A stretch of 64,000 nucleotides of DNA from Eupeodes corollae. Its lineage: Eukaryota > Arthropoda > Insecta > Diptera > Syrphidae. The translations under genes and the position numbers were made by a program. Of the stretch, positions 35,124 through 47,243 are shown in pieces; within the stretch, counting starts at the first letter, position 1; each line of letters starts with the position of its first letter. The stretch covers positions 120,324,589 through 120,388,588 of the forward strand of contig NC_079148.1 of NCBI RefSeq assembly GCF_945859685.1, given 5' to 3'. A model generated the notes under the pieces. The model did no database searches. It had not been told where the DNA came from and worked only from the letters and a program-made list of their open reading frames with translations.

Positions 35124-37619
35124 TTTCACAATTACTTCTAACAGTTTTTTTTTTGTTGGAAACCAAAAACTTAATTAGCTTCAGAAATGCAAAAAGTTGG
35201 AAATTTTCAGTGTACCTTATTTATTGGCGCCATATGAACCAATTATTTTAAACAAATAAAAATAAGTTTGATATTGGCTATTTTTTTACTGTTATTTGAT
35301 CTTATAATAATTTATGTAGATTTCAGCAGAAATAAATATGCATGTGCCAAACGTGTGTTCACTTTAAATATGTCTGACCAGACGTTTGACTTATATTTCT
35401 TTTTCTCCCTTCCCTTTATGGGATATGAAGTAGTTTTGAATAATTATTATTAAAAGACAAGGTTTAAAAAAGGGTGTGCTATATAAAATTATATTATTCT
35501 TAACTTTGAACTGTGGGACAAAATTATAGGCATTATGGGAATAATTTGAAATCGTATTTTTTTTACGAAATTCTGCCTTGAGGGATACAAAAATACCCAA
35601 TATAATATTTACAATGGTTTCAGCAGTTCAAGTCTATTAAAATTAAACATACAGAGGAGTTTTTATCGTAATAAAAAAATCCTAAAATCCTTGGATTTTA
35701 AACTTAAAAACATTACTGGAGTTATTTTTTTGTTAGGGAAAATTGTAATTTCACAAAATGAAAATATGTATCGTTTTTAAAGGTTCCTATGGAATCTAAA
35801 TCCATGGATTCTTAAAGAGATTTTTGTTTTATGTATAAGTACGTTCGGGCGTTATTCATATATCAAAAACCATCAAAAGTATTAACTTTTTTTAGAAATA
35901 ACATCAAGATGTACAGAAAAGATTTCCAATTAAATCCGTTCAGTGGTTTTTTATACCTAATACTATTTAAAATAAAAAAAATAAAAATGTAGTTGGTCCC
36001 AAATGCTGCTATCGTCTTGAATTAAATTTTACAGAGCACATTTTAATCAACTACACAATAAGTACGCATTTAAAAAAATGAAGAAAAACAATTTGTGAAG
36101 TAGAATTTGAAAAATAAAATGTAAATTGTTACACATTGTCAAACTGACAAAAAGATCTCAAAATTGGTAAATCTTGGAGGCAAAAATATGTTGACTTCAA
36201 ACTTATTTAATTTTACGCAATATACTGTTTTTAACATAAGGTGAAATTTTGAGAAAAATTCAAATTTTAACAACGCCTCGACATCAATTCGTTATAAAAT
36301 TGCAGTTTGTAAGATTCGAAACGTATCTTAGCTGTGGCTCTTCTTTAAAAATTTAGTATTCAGTCTGCAGACAGTATTTTGCCCCACTGTGAATATAGCT
36401 TTTTATTCGCGCATGGTTCGTCTACTCTGATGTTTAAACAGTCTATATGTGTTTATGGTCAAACATCAGCAATACAAAATAAAATAAAACAAAATACCCA
36501 TAAAAATTGTAATTAAATTCAAACACACGACACAAGTTGATCATTTTATTTTTTGCTTCGTTTTCCTTTTTTTTCATTTACTGAACTCTTTTTTTTTTCT
36601 ATCTTTCAGACCATTCCCGGACATCAGTAATATAAACCTTAAATAAATATGCGCAAACGTTTGAAGCTTATAATATTCTATCATATTCTGGAGGAACAAG
36701 AGGGAAAAGGGCAAGAACACAAATTCTACTGGGAATATTGGCCAAAGTGGGTTCTGACACTGAGTAGAGTAGAATACGTGTAGTGATGGAATTTTCCACT
36801 CCTTAACTTCTGTATGGGCAATTCTTTTGTTGAGCCGCGAAGAATTGAAGGCATAATTTGTTTGTATTTTTTTATTTTATGTTTTTGCAGCTGATTGGTG
36901 TTCTTTTTCTCAAGACATTCGATAGATTGAAATGAAATTATTTCAAATGAATAAATATGATATACTATATTTTAAAATTTGTATGGATGTTTTTTTAATG
37001 TGGGTAGTAGTCACACGGAAGATATGTAGTTGATGCATGAAGAATATATTAAGATATCAAATTAACTTGGTCTTATAAGGGAGTGGCAAGTTAGGACACT
37101 TAATAAATTCGAAATTGGGAAAATGCATTGATAAAATGGTATTTTAGTTAACTTCTTTAATCCCACTCGTATTGATTGAATTTTATTTTATGAAATGTAA
37201 ATCCTTGAGTTAAGTTAGCTTTTGTATCTTCGCGAAAGTAATGTCAATAGCCAGCTGTTATTAAGTACTCTAAGAAATATTAAAGTTTCCAAGTTCTCTA
37301 CTGGATTTTCATAGTATAGTCTGTACTGTATGCTTCTAGATCTTTTCATTCACAACTTCGATTAATGTTTTCTGGGGATTTTTTAAGTTCATGATTTGAT
37401 TAAATTACAAATGTTACTTGTGACGAAAAAAATGGGACCGCTTAAATTTTCAAATGATATTTTTGTCATGATGTATAGAGATGTTTTTAAAAAATAAAAT
37501 CAATAAAATAGTAACGGGTTACGAAATTTACTGTTTAAAAAGTATATGACTGGAATTTGACATTTGTAAAACTAAGTTCTTAAACCAATTTTTTTTTGTC
37601 AGTTGAAAGTCTGACATTT
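35124..37619. other. AT-rich sequence; possible plus-strand acceptor at 36610
   Basis: Mostly featureless. A good acceptor-like tract ending TCTTTCAG is at 36603-36610 and is followed shortly by stops and an AATAAA at 36644, but no coding partner is visible. Confidence 0.35.
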
Positions 37620-38410
37620 ACAAAAATTGGATCGCTTAGCTAAGGCACAACTCATACAACTTGTTAAAACCTTCTACAAAAATAGTGATTTTGCAACAGC
37701 CACTTATTGTACTTTAAGGGGAGATTAACATAATCGTCCTACTACCCAAGCAATTGGCTAAATTGTGAAGAAATTTGTGGAAACTGGATTGGTTAAAGAC
37801 AATGTAAGGCTTGTGTATCATTTCTCTCGTACTATTGAAAATATCACTGCTGTAATTGAAAGTGTTGCCGAAGGCCCGAATGGGTCGATTCCTCGTCGTT
37901 CTCAGGAATCAGGATTGTCTCCCGTATGGGACATTTTGCATTCAGATCTACACCTATGTATATCCATATTAAGTCCAGCTCACACAATCACTGAAGCCAG
38001 CTGACCATTCACAACATCGTAGATACGTCGAATGGGTGCTTCAACAACAGGCGATTTTTCAACAAAATTTACTTTAGCTACGAAGCACATTTCTCACTGG
38101 GTGAGTATGTTCATAAACAAAATTGTAGTACTTGGCGTTCTGAGAATCTTTAAGTATTTGAAGAGAAGACATTACATCCACAAAAAGTCACGGTTTGGTG
38201 CGCTCTTTGGTCCAGACGTGCGATTGGACCTTACTTCTTCGAAAATGGCGATTGAACGACTGTCACAGTCCATTTGGAGTGTTATCGTTATATTGTAACT
38301 GACTTTTTTTATTGCTCTCAATACAACTTGGAGAGTATGTATTTTAACAAGACGGTGCCACATGCCACACAACTCAAGCGAATATAGCGCAACTTTCCAT
38401 TGAGGGCTTA
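37620..38410 (+). pseudogene. Mariner-type transposase remnant
   Basis: Plus-strand fragments in several frames follow the order of a mariner-like transposase with an N-terminal helix-turn-helix: AQLIQLVKTFYKNSDF, FVETGLVKDNVRL, ENITAVIESVAEGPN, SIPRRSQESGLS and DILHSDLHL (37765-38004), then WVLQQQAIF, EAHFSLGEYVHKQNC, TLHPQKVTVWCALWS, IGPYFFENGD and ERYRYIVTDFF (about 38020-38320), ending near FNKTVPHATQ (the usual QQDGATCHT box). The DDE catalytic frame is therefore broken at several places, and the C-terminal third is missing where a SINE fragment begins at 38411. I found no terminal inverted repeats. Confidence 0.72.
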
Positions 38411-38440
38411 GGGACGCAACCATTCCTGTGTGCGAGTAAT
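38411..38440 (-). repeat. Short SINE fragment inside the mariner remnant
   Basis: GCAACCATTCCTGTGTGCGA followed by GTAAT matches the body of the SINE at 11310-11603 (AACCATTCCTGTGTG and GAGTAAT at 11369-11391). Only about 30 bases remain. Confidence 0.4.
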
Positions 38441-39723
38441 GTTATCGTTCTATGCTCGAAGAAGAAAGTACGGATATATGGACGTTTAGAAAGCTTGAGA
38501 AAGTCTCTTGTTTTACGAAATTGCGCCCTTCAATAGTTTATATTCCTTATGTAACAAAATACAATGACTACAAAAGTTTGCACCTTCATAAAATTCAATA
38601 GAAACAAATTTTTTAAACAGTTTCAAATCTAAGCTTTTTGAATTTTGAAATTGTCATCTCATTAAAATATATAAACTTACAATATATTTAATTTCTATTT
38701 CTTTTTATAATTTGTTCACTATCAATATCAATCTTCAATTAAAAACTATAGTTAGTATATATGGAGATATCACCAAGGGGGCTCTTCAAACCCTTTAAGA
38801 ATGTTCTAAAGTTGCATTGATTGTTTTTTTTTCTTCCTGATAACAGGTCATACGTTTATGTACATACACATTTAGAAAGCACCTCAACTAAATATTTTTC
38901 TTTAGTACTTATCATGCTTTTTATGAGTAAGGCTTCTATATAATTTAGAAAATAAATATAGGTACCTATTCATACTATCATCAACAGAGAAAAAAAAGAC
39001 GATAAATAATGAACAGATTGTCCCCAGATAAGACCACCTTTTAGTGCAAAAATACTTGCCACTCTCATAAGTCATAATATTCTTTCCATATGAACAACAC
39101 AATCAAGTTATTTCCGGAATTAATAGATGGCAATTTGTTAATCAAATAATTACTACCATCACGCCTACGATTTCATGCTTATTCTCTTACCCTATCTCAC
39201 CCCTAGGCCACTCATTTTATTGACTTTGTTCGTAATTTTTTTTATTTTTCCATTCAGAAAATATGAATCAGTTGAGGTATTGGAGGTATTTGGTTATCAT
39301 AAACGCAAAGCAAAAGATAAGAGATAAAAATAAGAATGAATATATATTTTTCTTTTAAAAAAGGTGTAAATGTATATAGTATACGTACACTAAAAAAAAA
39401 AACTACGATAACGGTAATTAATTTTGCGAAAAGATTTTGCACTTATGAAAAAAAAAGAATATCTTTGACTTTTTTACGACGTAATTTCTTTTTACTAATT
39501 ATACAAAGTATACAAAGTTAAGAGAAAATATTTGTTTAAATTTACAGACGATGAATAATATTTTGTATTAATTATTTCAATCATGATTTTTATGACCAAA
39601 ATTGAATTATTTTTGGCTTTCAAGGCAGAAAGAAAATGTAATGGAAAAATATCTCTTGTAAAATTAATTTTTAAATGTTGTTCTTACGAACAAAAAACTA
39701 TCTATAGAGATATACTTTAATTT
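38441..39723. other. AT-rich sequence, nothing recognised
   Basis: Sense and antisense short frames at 38902-39521 overlap and are low-complexity. Confidence 0.4.
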
Positions 39724-41164
39724 GTGAATGCGAAGCACACAGATAACTTTCCATCCGATTTGTTTTAAAAGTTTGTAGGTTTTCGTGTTTTGTTAAAAAA
39801 ATTGTGAGTTGAAGTTTAAAAATTACCAACAATATTTTGCATATGATGGAATAGTTTGATTTGGAAATCTATTTTTGTTAACGAGATTCTTAGTGTAAAA
39901 CCAATTTTATTAGCATTTCTTAAAAGTTTTTACTTCTTATACAGTGTCCGGCAAAAAGATCTCATATATTTTAAAAAGCAATGACAAATAAATAAACAAT
40001 TTAACAAAAAAAATTGTTAATATTTTTAAATTAAATACTATGCCATTATACTTGGTTACATAATTACTTAGTTTTAAACATTACCATTTTATCTATAAAT
40101 AGTTTTAAATATAAAAAAATATGGGAATTTTTTTTTGCCGGGCCCTGTATTAAAAAATACAATTTGGATGAATAAAATATTAATTTGAAGTCAATGGGTT
40201 CTATTATTCTAAAGATATCGAAAACCGAACATGAGTTATTACCAATTTTGCGTACTATTTTTTGAAGATTTTTATTTGTATGAAAAAAAAAATAGTTCGA
40301 AGCCAAAATTAATTTTCACTAAGTTTTAGTACCTATTGTTTTTATTTTTTGCAAAAAAAAATTGTCAATATTTCTTATAAAATCAAATTTTTTAAAAGAT
40401 ATTTGAGAAGATGAGTAGAAACTTACTTAAGCTTCAAATCTTACCAACTTTTCGTAATGTTGTGTTTTGGTTCTTATTTTTTGTAAAAAAGCCACCAATT
40501 TAATTTGTATCAAAATTTTGAATAAATGAATGTTGAAAACTTTATTTTTTGTAAGATAAAATTAACTGAAACCAAAATCTCAAATTAAAAAAAAAATATT
40601 TGAGTCGAAAATCAATTTTTACCAACTTTTAATAATTGTTTTTTTTTTAGTTTTAATTTTTTTTGTAAGAAAAAACTGTGTATTCGATTTTTATCAAAAT
40701 TGTACCGAATGTTGAAAACAATGTTTTCGAAAGATGAAATTAGTAAGAAGACATAACCTCAAATTTTTGAAAGACATTTGAGTCGAAAATCATATTTTAC
40801 CAACTTTGAGTAATGTTTATTACTTTATTTTTTGTTGCAAGACATTATTTTGGAGATAAAATCGTGTTTTGTTCGTAAAATTTTCAAGGTGACGAATGCT
40901 TATTTTTTTTATTTTTCAGTGTTTTTTAATTTTTAAAACGAGAACAGGTGATTCGATTCATTCTGCATTATTATCGGTATAAAAAAATGTATTTGAAGTC
41001 GATATCTCTACTGATTCTTGAGCTATGGACGATGAAAAAATGTCTCGCATTTGCGGACTGTCTCTAAAAAATCATTTATTTCGACTCTAGGTACCTTGAA
41101 AATGCCAACATTTTCAGTTCGAAAAATCGGAACGATTGCAATAACTTCTTATTCCTAAGTTTAA
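39724..41164 (+). repeat. Rep1 family, copy E (degenerate, with nested MITE)
   Basis: Reading GAATGCGAAGCACACAGATA at the left, then TTAAAAGTTTGTAGGTTTTCG, the CCAACAATATTTTGCAT block, the GAAAACCGAACAT block, about three internal repeat units (near 40390, 40570 and 40750), and a degenerate terminal hairpin ACTTCTTATTCCTAAGT. It is more diverged than copies A-C and is split by the TA-flanked element at 39942-40147. Confidence 0.7.
39942..40147. mobile_element. 206-bp Tc1/mariner-type MITE nested in Rep1 copy E
   Basis: The left end CAGTGTCCGGCAAAAAG and the right end, inverted, CAGGGCCCGGCAAAAAA are imperfect terminal inverted repeats of roughly 30 bp, both continuing into (T)CATAT/(C)CATAT and T runs. 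TA dinucleotides flank both sides (39940-39941 and 40148-40149), as expected for TA target duplication. There is no coding capacity. Flanking sequence on either side is continuous with other Rep1 copies, which dates this insertion after that of Rep1. Confidence 0.75.
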
Positions 41165-42169
41165 AAAAAAATTTACACAAAAATGTATCGGAAATTGCTG
41201 TGCTTAGATCATTAGGACAACATTTTTAAGAAGGAAATTGTTAGAAAACGAAAACCATTAATTTCGCCAAAGAACCAACATGACCTTCAAATGTAATTAG
41301 ATTAATTAAAACGAAATACCAACTACTGTTTTTTCGTTTTTTTAATTTTTTTTTTAACTTCAAATCATTTTATGTTTTCAACTTAATAAATCGATTTAAT
41401 ATTAACAAAACAGTATATTTTTTTCATTGAAATATTAGTCAATAGAAATTTGTATTCAATCAAAAGAAACCCAAAAAGATGCAATTGGACAGTGTTTGTC
41501 GTACCTTAAATAAGCTTATTTTTACAACGGAACATGATATGAGCAATATCAACCAAACTCTGAAAGAGAAACGACATACCTTGACTCTTTTATAACTAAT
41601 TTTCGTAGAAAAAACATTTAAGCTTGGAAAATAATACAATATTTGTAGGTTTTCTTATTAATTTTAAGACTACAAAGACTTCAAATCAGTGCAAAAAGTT
41701 TGAAACGATTGCAATCAACTTCTTACTGTTAAAAAAATGACAGAAAAATTAATACAATATTTTGAATACAAAATAACAGGCAACTAAATAGTTTTAATAC
41801 ACAATCTCCTTTATGGTTTTCAAAGATTTTATTCAAAAAAGTATTTCGTTCATAAAATTTTGAATTCTTCCAAACTGAACAGGGTACGAAGTCTAAACTT
41901 GAAAGGTCCAATTTAACAAATTTCACAAGTGAGCAACGAAAATCGAAACTTCTGCCTGAACTTTAATTCCATAAAACCTAAAATGTATGCTATGTGAAGT
42001 ATGTATGTATGTAGTTCTTCATGTAACATAAAAAAATCTTTTGATTTATTTGCTGCAGAATTATGTTTCAAATTTGGACAAGACATGAAGCCAACGTACG
42101 ATAAGTTCGTTGTATCAAAAAGCCTAAATGAAAATTAATCTTTACACAAGTGTACTTACAAACAACTTT
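41165..42169. other. AT-rich sequence
   Basis: A GTATGTATGTAT microsatellite lies near 42000; otherwise nothing recognised. Confidence 0.4.
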
Positions 42170-43642
42170 AAAAATGACTTGAGATATTTGCATTTAGTTT
42201 AAATATTTAAGTCGTAGGATTATTTTTGCTAAGTGCTACTTAAATAATTAACATATTATTACGTCAGTACGTTTACTTAAGATAATAATATTCATTCTAA
42301 TTTTATTACTTCCAAATTATATTTTAAGAAAAATGTAATAAAAACATGACGTAGTTGATTTGTAAAGAGGAAATGACTTTGCAAAAAAATGCAAGAAATA
42401 TTTAAATAAAATTTATAATTTCCATTCGTTTTACGAACAATAAGTAAAATTTGTAGGTAATGAAGATTGATCAATTTTATACTTTTCTGAGGCTTATTTT
42501 TCATGCGCACGAGCCTTAATTAATAAAATTGATAAATAAATTATATTTACTCCACGACTCTTCCTTAAATTGTTTTAATCAATTTTTCTAGTTTAATGCT
42601 GTTTATCAATTAAAGGTCTCGTCAGAATTATTTAACTTTTACTAAATTCAGAACATGAAATCATTGATTGATTGCAATAGAAATCTATGGAAAATAACTG
42701 AATAAATATCAAACATTATGATAAATAAAACCGACAATAGACAATATTATGGAATGGTAATTAATATAACCTTGATAAAATTATCCAATAAATATGTATG
42801 TCTAGTCTGGAGTTATTTTTCCTCCACACTTTGAATTGATATCCCTTGCAAAGCTCAATGGAACGAAATCAGTTTAAGCTTGTTAGAATTGCAGTTTGTT
42901 AAGCAAAAAAAATAGCTGGACAAATTTGATTGAGAAAAAAACACTCAGAGGGAATGTATCTCTTTGTCAATTTTTCTGTAATGTTTTTTAAATGATTTAA
43001 TGCTTGAAATTTCTATTTCAATAGGTGATTTCTCATACGTCAAATCAAAATTATTTTAAGGTAAGTGCAACCATTGTATTGATGAACAGTAAAACCCGGA
43101 TGAGTGCCTCACCTTAAATGCCCCATTTTAATAGGAAATAATGTGTGCAAGGCAGTTATAAGAGAAACGATAAGTACTCGTACTTCTCCCTGTGTTAAAT
43201 TAAAACAAATTATATAAAAATGGTTTCCATACAACAAAGTTATAAAAGTTATAGAGGAAAAGACATTTTTTTTCTTTTTTTTCAGCTGATTTTGAATGTG
43301 TAATTAAAAGAAGTTTTTGAAAGGAAAATTCGCTGAAATTGTACAAAATTAAAGGCACTTGAGCGTTAAAAGTCCTTAACCGGAAGTTGAATACAATATG
43401 AGTCTAATTTAAAAAAAGACTCAAAAACAAGAATTTTGTTAAATGGGCAAGTCACTTATCTGGGATTTACTGTACCTGCAATTTTCATTGCTTCAAATTA
43501 TGTTGCAAATAATATGACTAACGTAGTTCATTGAAAATATAAGACAATTTAAATACCTTAGACTATAATGTTTAGTTTTTATTGGAAGTTAATATTTGTA
43601 TATTATTTTATTGTATTGAAAACGGTTTATTCGATTTTGATG
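42170..43642. repeat. Tandem duplication, unit 1 (1473 bp)
   Basis: This unit is repeated immediately at 43643-45115 with a constant offset of 1473 and no difference found at the places compared, including an identical 72-codon antisense open frame (42292-42510 and 43765-43983). The unit starts AAAAATGACTTGAG and ends CGATTTTGATG. The open frame has no recognisable domain and is probably not a gene. Confidence 0.92.
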
Positions 43643-45115
43643 AAAAATGACTTGAGATATTTGCATTTAGTTTAAATATTTAAGTCGTAGGATTATTTTT
43701 GCTAAGTGCTACTTAAATAATTAACATATTATTACGTCAGTACGTTTACTTAAGATAATAATATTCATTCTAATTTTATTACTTCCAAATTATATTTTAA
43801 GAAAAATGTAATAAAAACATGACGTAGTTGATTTGTAAAGAGGAAATGACTTTGCAAAAAAATGCAAGAAATATTTAAATAAAATTTATAATTTCCATTC
43901 GTTTTACGAACAATAAGTAAAATTTGTAGGTAATGAAGATTGATCAATTTTATACTTTTCTGAGGCTTATTTTTCATGCGCACGAGCCTTAATTAATAAA
44001 ATTGATAAATAAATTATATTTACTCCACGACTCTTCCTTAAATTGTTTTAATCAATTTTTCTAGTTTAATGCTGTTTATCAATTAAAGGTCTCGTCAGAA
44101 TTATTTAACTTTTACTAAATTCAGAACATGAAATCATTGATTGATTGCAATAGAAATCTATGGAAAATAACTGAATAAATATCAAACATTATGATAAATA
44201 AAACCGACAATAGACAATATTATGGAATGGTAATTAATATAACCTTGATAAAATTATCCAATAAATATGTATGTCTAGTCTGGAGTTATTTTTCCTCCAC
44301 ACTTTGAATTGATATCCCTTGCAAAGCTCAATGGAACGAAATCAGTTTAAGCTTGTTAGAATTGCAGTTTGTTAAGCAAAAAAAATAGCTGGACAAATTT
44401 GATTGAGAAAAAAACACTCAGAGGGAATGTATCTCTTTGTCAATTTTTCTGTAATGTTTTTTAAATGATTTAATGCTTGAAATTTCTATTTCAATAGGTG
44501 ATTTCTCATACGTCAAATCAAAATTATTTTAAGGTAAGTGCAACCATTGTATTGATGAACAGTAAAACCCGGATGAGTGCCTCACCTTAAATGCCCCATT
44601 TTAATAGGAAATAATGTGTGCAAGGCAGTTATAAGAGAAACGATAAGTACTCGTACTTCTCCCTGTGTTAAATTAAAACAAATTATATAAAAATGGTTTC
44701 CATACAACAAAGTTATAAAAGTTATAGAGGAAAAGACATTTTTTTTCTTTTTTTTCAGCTGATTTTGAATGTGTAATTAAAAGAAGTTTTTGAAAGGAAA
44801 ATTCGCTGAAATTGTACAAAATTAAAGGCACTTGAGCGTTAAAAGTCCTTAACCGGAAGTTGAATACAATATGAGTCTAATTTAAAAAAAGACTCAAAAA
44901 CAAGAATTTTGTTAAATGGGCAAGTCACTTATCTGGGATTTACTGTACCTGCAATTTTCATTGCTTCAAATTATGTTGCAAATAATATGACTAACGTAGT
45001 TCATTGAAAATATAAGACAATTTAAATACCTTAGACTATAATGTTTAGTTTTTATTGGAAGTTAATATTTGTATATTATTTTATTGTATTGAAAACGGTT
45101 TATTCGATTTTGATG
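43643..45115. repeat. Tandem duplication, unit 2 (1473 bp)
   Basis: Second copy of 42170-43642. After it the sequence continues AAAAATTGAG, so the six bases AAAAAT are shared between the unit start and the right flank, consistent with a microhomology junction. Absence of divergence means either a very recent duplication or an assembly duplication. Confidence 0.92.
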
Positions 45116-47189
45116 AAAAATTGAGTGTCTTAAAAATTTTAAAATTGATAAAAAGCTCTTAAAATATGTTTACTGAAATACTTTTATATTTCTATTGGAA
45201 GTTATTGTAATTAATTTAATGTTGTCGAGTTAAAATTTTGACATTTTCCCGCATTTTAAAATTCCTTAAGTATTAATTCAGAGTTTTAAGAAAGATTCCT
45301 CTATTATTGTGTAAGAACCAATACAGACATCGACTTTAAATATTTTTAGGAAAATTTAATCGAAAAGCAAAAGTAATTTAATAAAAATAGTCAAATAGCT
45401 TTTTTTGAAAATAAGTACGTACAGTTCTCTAGAAATTATTTAATAAAAAATTATTTTATTATGAAATAAATTTTCCTTGACAAAAATACCATCAATTAAC
45501 AACAATAATATTCTTTAGTGGGTATTCCCATGCGAAATATGAATTATCTACCCTAAATCATTTTGTTTAAATACATATAATTAATTTTAAATATTTGTAT
45601 TTACTACATTCAACTAATTTATAGATAGGTTTTTATTTTTTCCCAGCATTACTAATTACACTATATACGTACTCTATTTTTGTTCATAAACTAAATTAGT
45701 TGCGGCTTCATGAATTTCACAACCAATACCCAATATGTTTATAGAAAAATTAGATTTAATTAGATTTAAAACTCATTCAAATTCCTAGCAAAAAAAAACA
45801 CATGATATGAATAAGTTCGATTCTATACTTATTTATGTACTTTTACGTAGAATGCCGATATTATTAGCAATTTTTAATATTCTAGGAAGCTCTTCAAAAA
45901 ATAATGAAATACAAGAAAAAACTTTCAGTTCAACAAAAAAACATGACAACCTATCAAAACTTATAAAGACAAACATTTCAATGAAGATATCATATTATAA
46001 TGAATCTAGAATATAGGACATAAAACCAAAACCACCTTCCCCCTTCACCCTCTTAACTAATAACCATTCATAAAGTACCTACTCAATCATGAAAGAAGTA
46101 AAAATATACAAAAAAAACAACAACAATAACAATAACCGCCACAAAATCCATTAGCAATTCAAATTTCACTGTCTATATTCTTTTTCTCGTTCTCCTTTAA
46201 ATAAACCAAAACCCTCAAAGGTCGAAACTCTTTACAACAGAAACAAAAAAAAACAAGGACTTCATTCTTTCATAAAGCACAAATTATGTTCCCACATTTC
46301 GTCTTGTTCGATGAAAAAAAGAACAGAAAAGAAAAAACAATAGAAAGAATATCAAACAGAAAAAATATAATAAAATAAAAAGAAATAACCGCCTTTTAAG
46401 CTCCATTCATATTATAAAAAAAAGTAAGCACTAAAAACATAAATAAATAAATAAAATCAACGTCAAACCAATAAAATTTTCTTAAACGCAACCGCAAACC
46501 TTCTCTTTAATATATGTACGTAGTAATAATTTGCTTACAACCAACATTTTTCAGTTTACTTTTTTTCTTAATTTAGTTTTTTTACTTTTTTTGTAAATGA
46601 TTGTTTTTTTTTATATTTCATTTCGACATGAGTGGAAAATTCCACTGGCAAATTTCAAGCTTAACTTCTATCTAGAACTATATTCTCAAATCACACACAA
46701 ACACACACACTTAAATGTAAAAATATACACACTCTCAAACACACTTCACACGAATTGCACTTTTCATGAATAGAAGACGACAACTTCATATGGGATAGGT
46801 ACTTAACGTATACAATTTTTCTAGATAGGGGTTGTTTTTTTTGCTGCCAAACATTTCGTCCAAAATAATTCATATCCCTAGTAACGGACAAACTTAATAA
46901 AAAGAAAAAAGAGAATGACATAATTGTATGTGGGAACATCGTCCTTTTTTGAAAGGATATTTATCACGCAACATTAGAAATAAACTCACGGTTGTTGTTT
47001 TTTTTTTAATTCAAAAGCCGCTATGTAATTATCTCAAAAACTCCAACACGAGTTTTGATAATATTTACATAGGTACACCACAGTCACGAAAGAGGTGATG
47101 ATGGCAGGGAGAGTGGGGGTTGGGGGAGGGAAATGTCATGTTAAACTTAACAAACGAACAGAAAAATTTAAAATATTATGTCTACTCAC
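45116..47189. other. AT-rich sequence; proximal intron if exon 1b is real
   Basis: A-rich and CA-rich low-complexity stretches (for example CACACACAAACACACAC at 46692-46708). No supported gene. Confidence 0.45.
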
Positions 47190-47243
47190 GGTGTATTCTG
47201 TTGGCGCCAGAGGCGTTCTTGAGTTACTTTTGTGAAAACTCAT
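47190..47243 (-). CDS. Candidate alternative first exon (1b) of the transporter
   Basis: Minus-strand ATG at 47243 (GAAAAATGAGT) opens MSFHKSNSRTPLAPTEYT, 18 codons ending in phase 0 at a strong donor GTGAGT (47184-47189). An in-frame TAA lies 43-45 bases upstream, and the sequence is less AT-rich than its flanks. The only recognised minus-strand gene downstream is the SLC36 transporter, whose second coding exon (15242) requires exactly phase 0, giving a continuous EYT-KIPTVITGYD junction. The implied intron is about 32 kb. It might instead be the start of an unrecognised gene; no other partner exon was seen. Confidence 0.5.

Noticed and set aside
36603..36660. Terminal exon of a plus-strand gene (acceptor, quick stop, AATAAA)
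   Set aside because: Only six codons follow the acceptor and no upstream coding exon could be found.
42292..42510. 72-codon antisense frame repeated identically at 43765-43983
   Set aside because: Identity is explained by the tandem duplication itself; no domain or codon-level conservation can be inferred.
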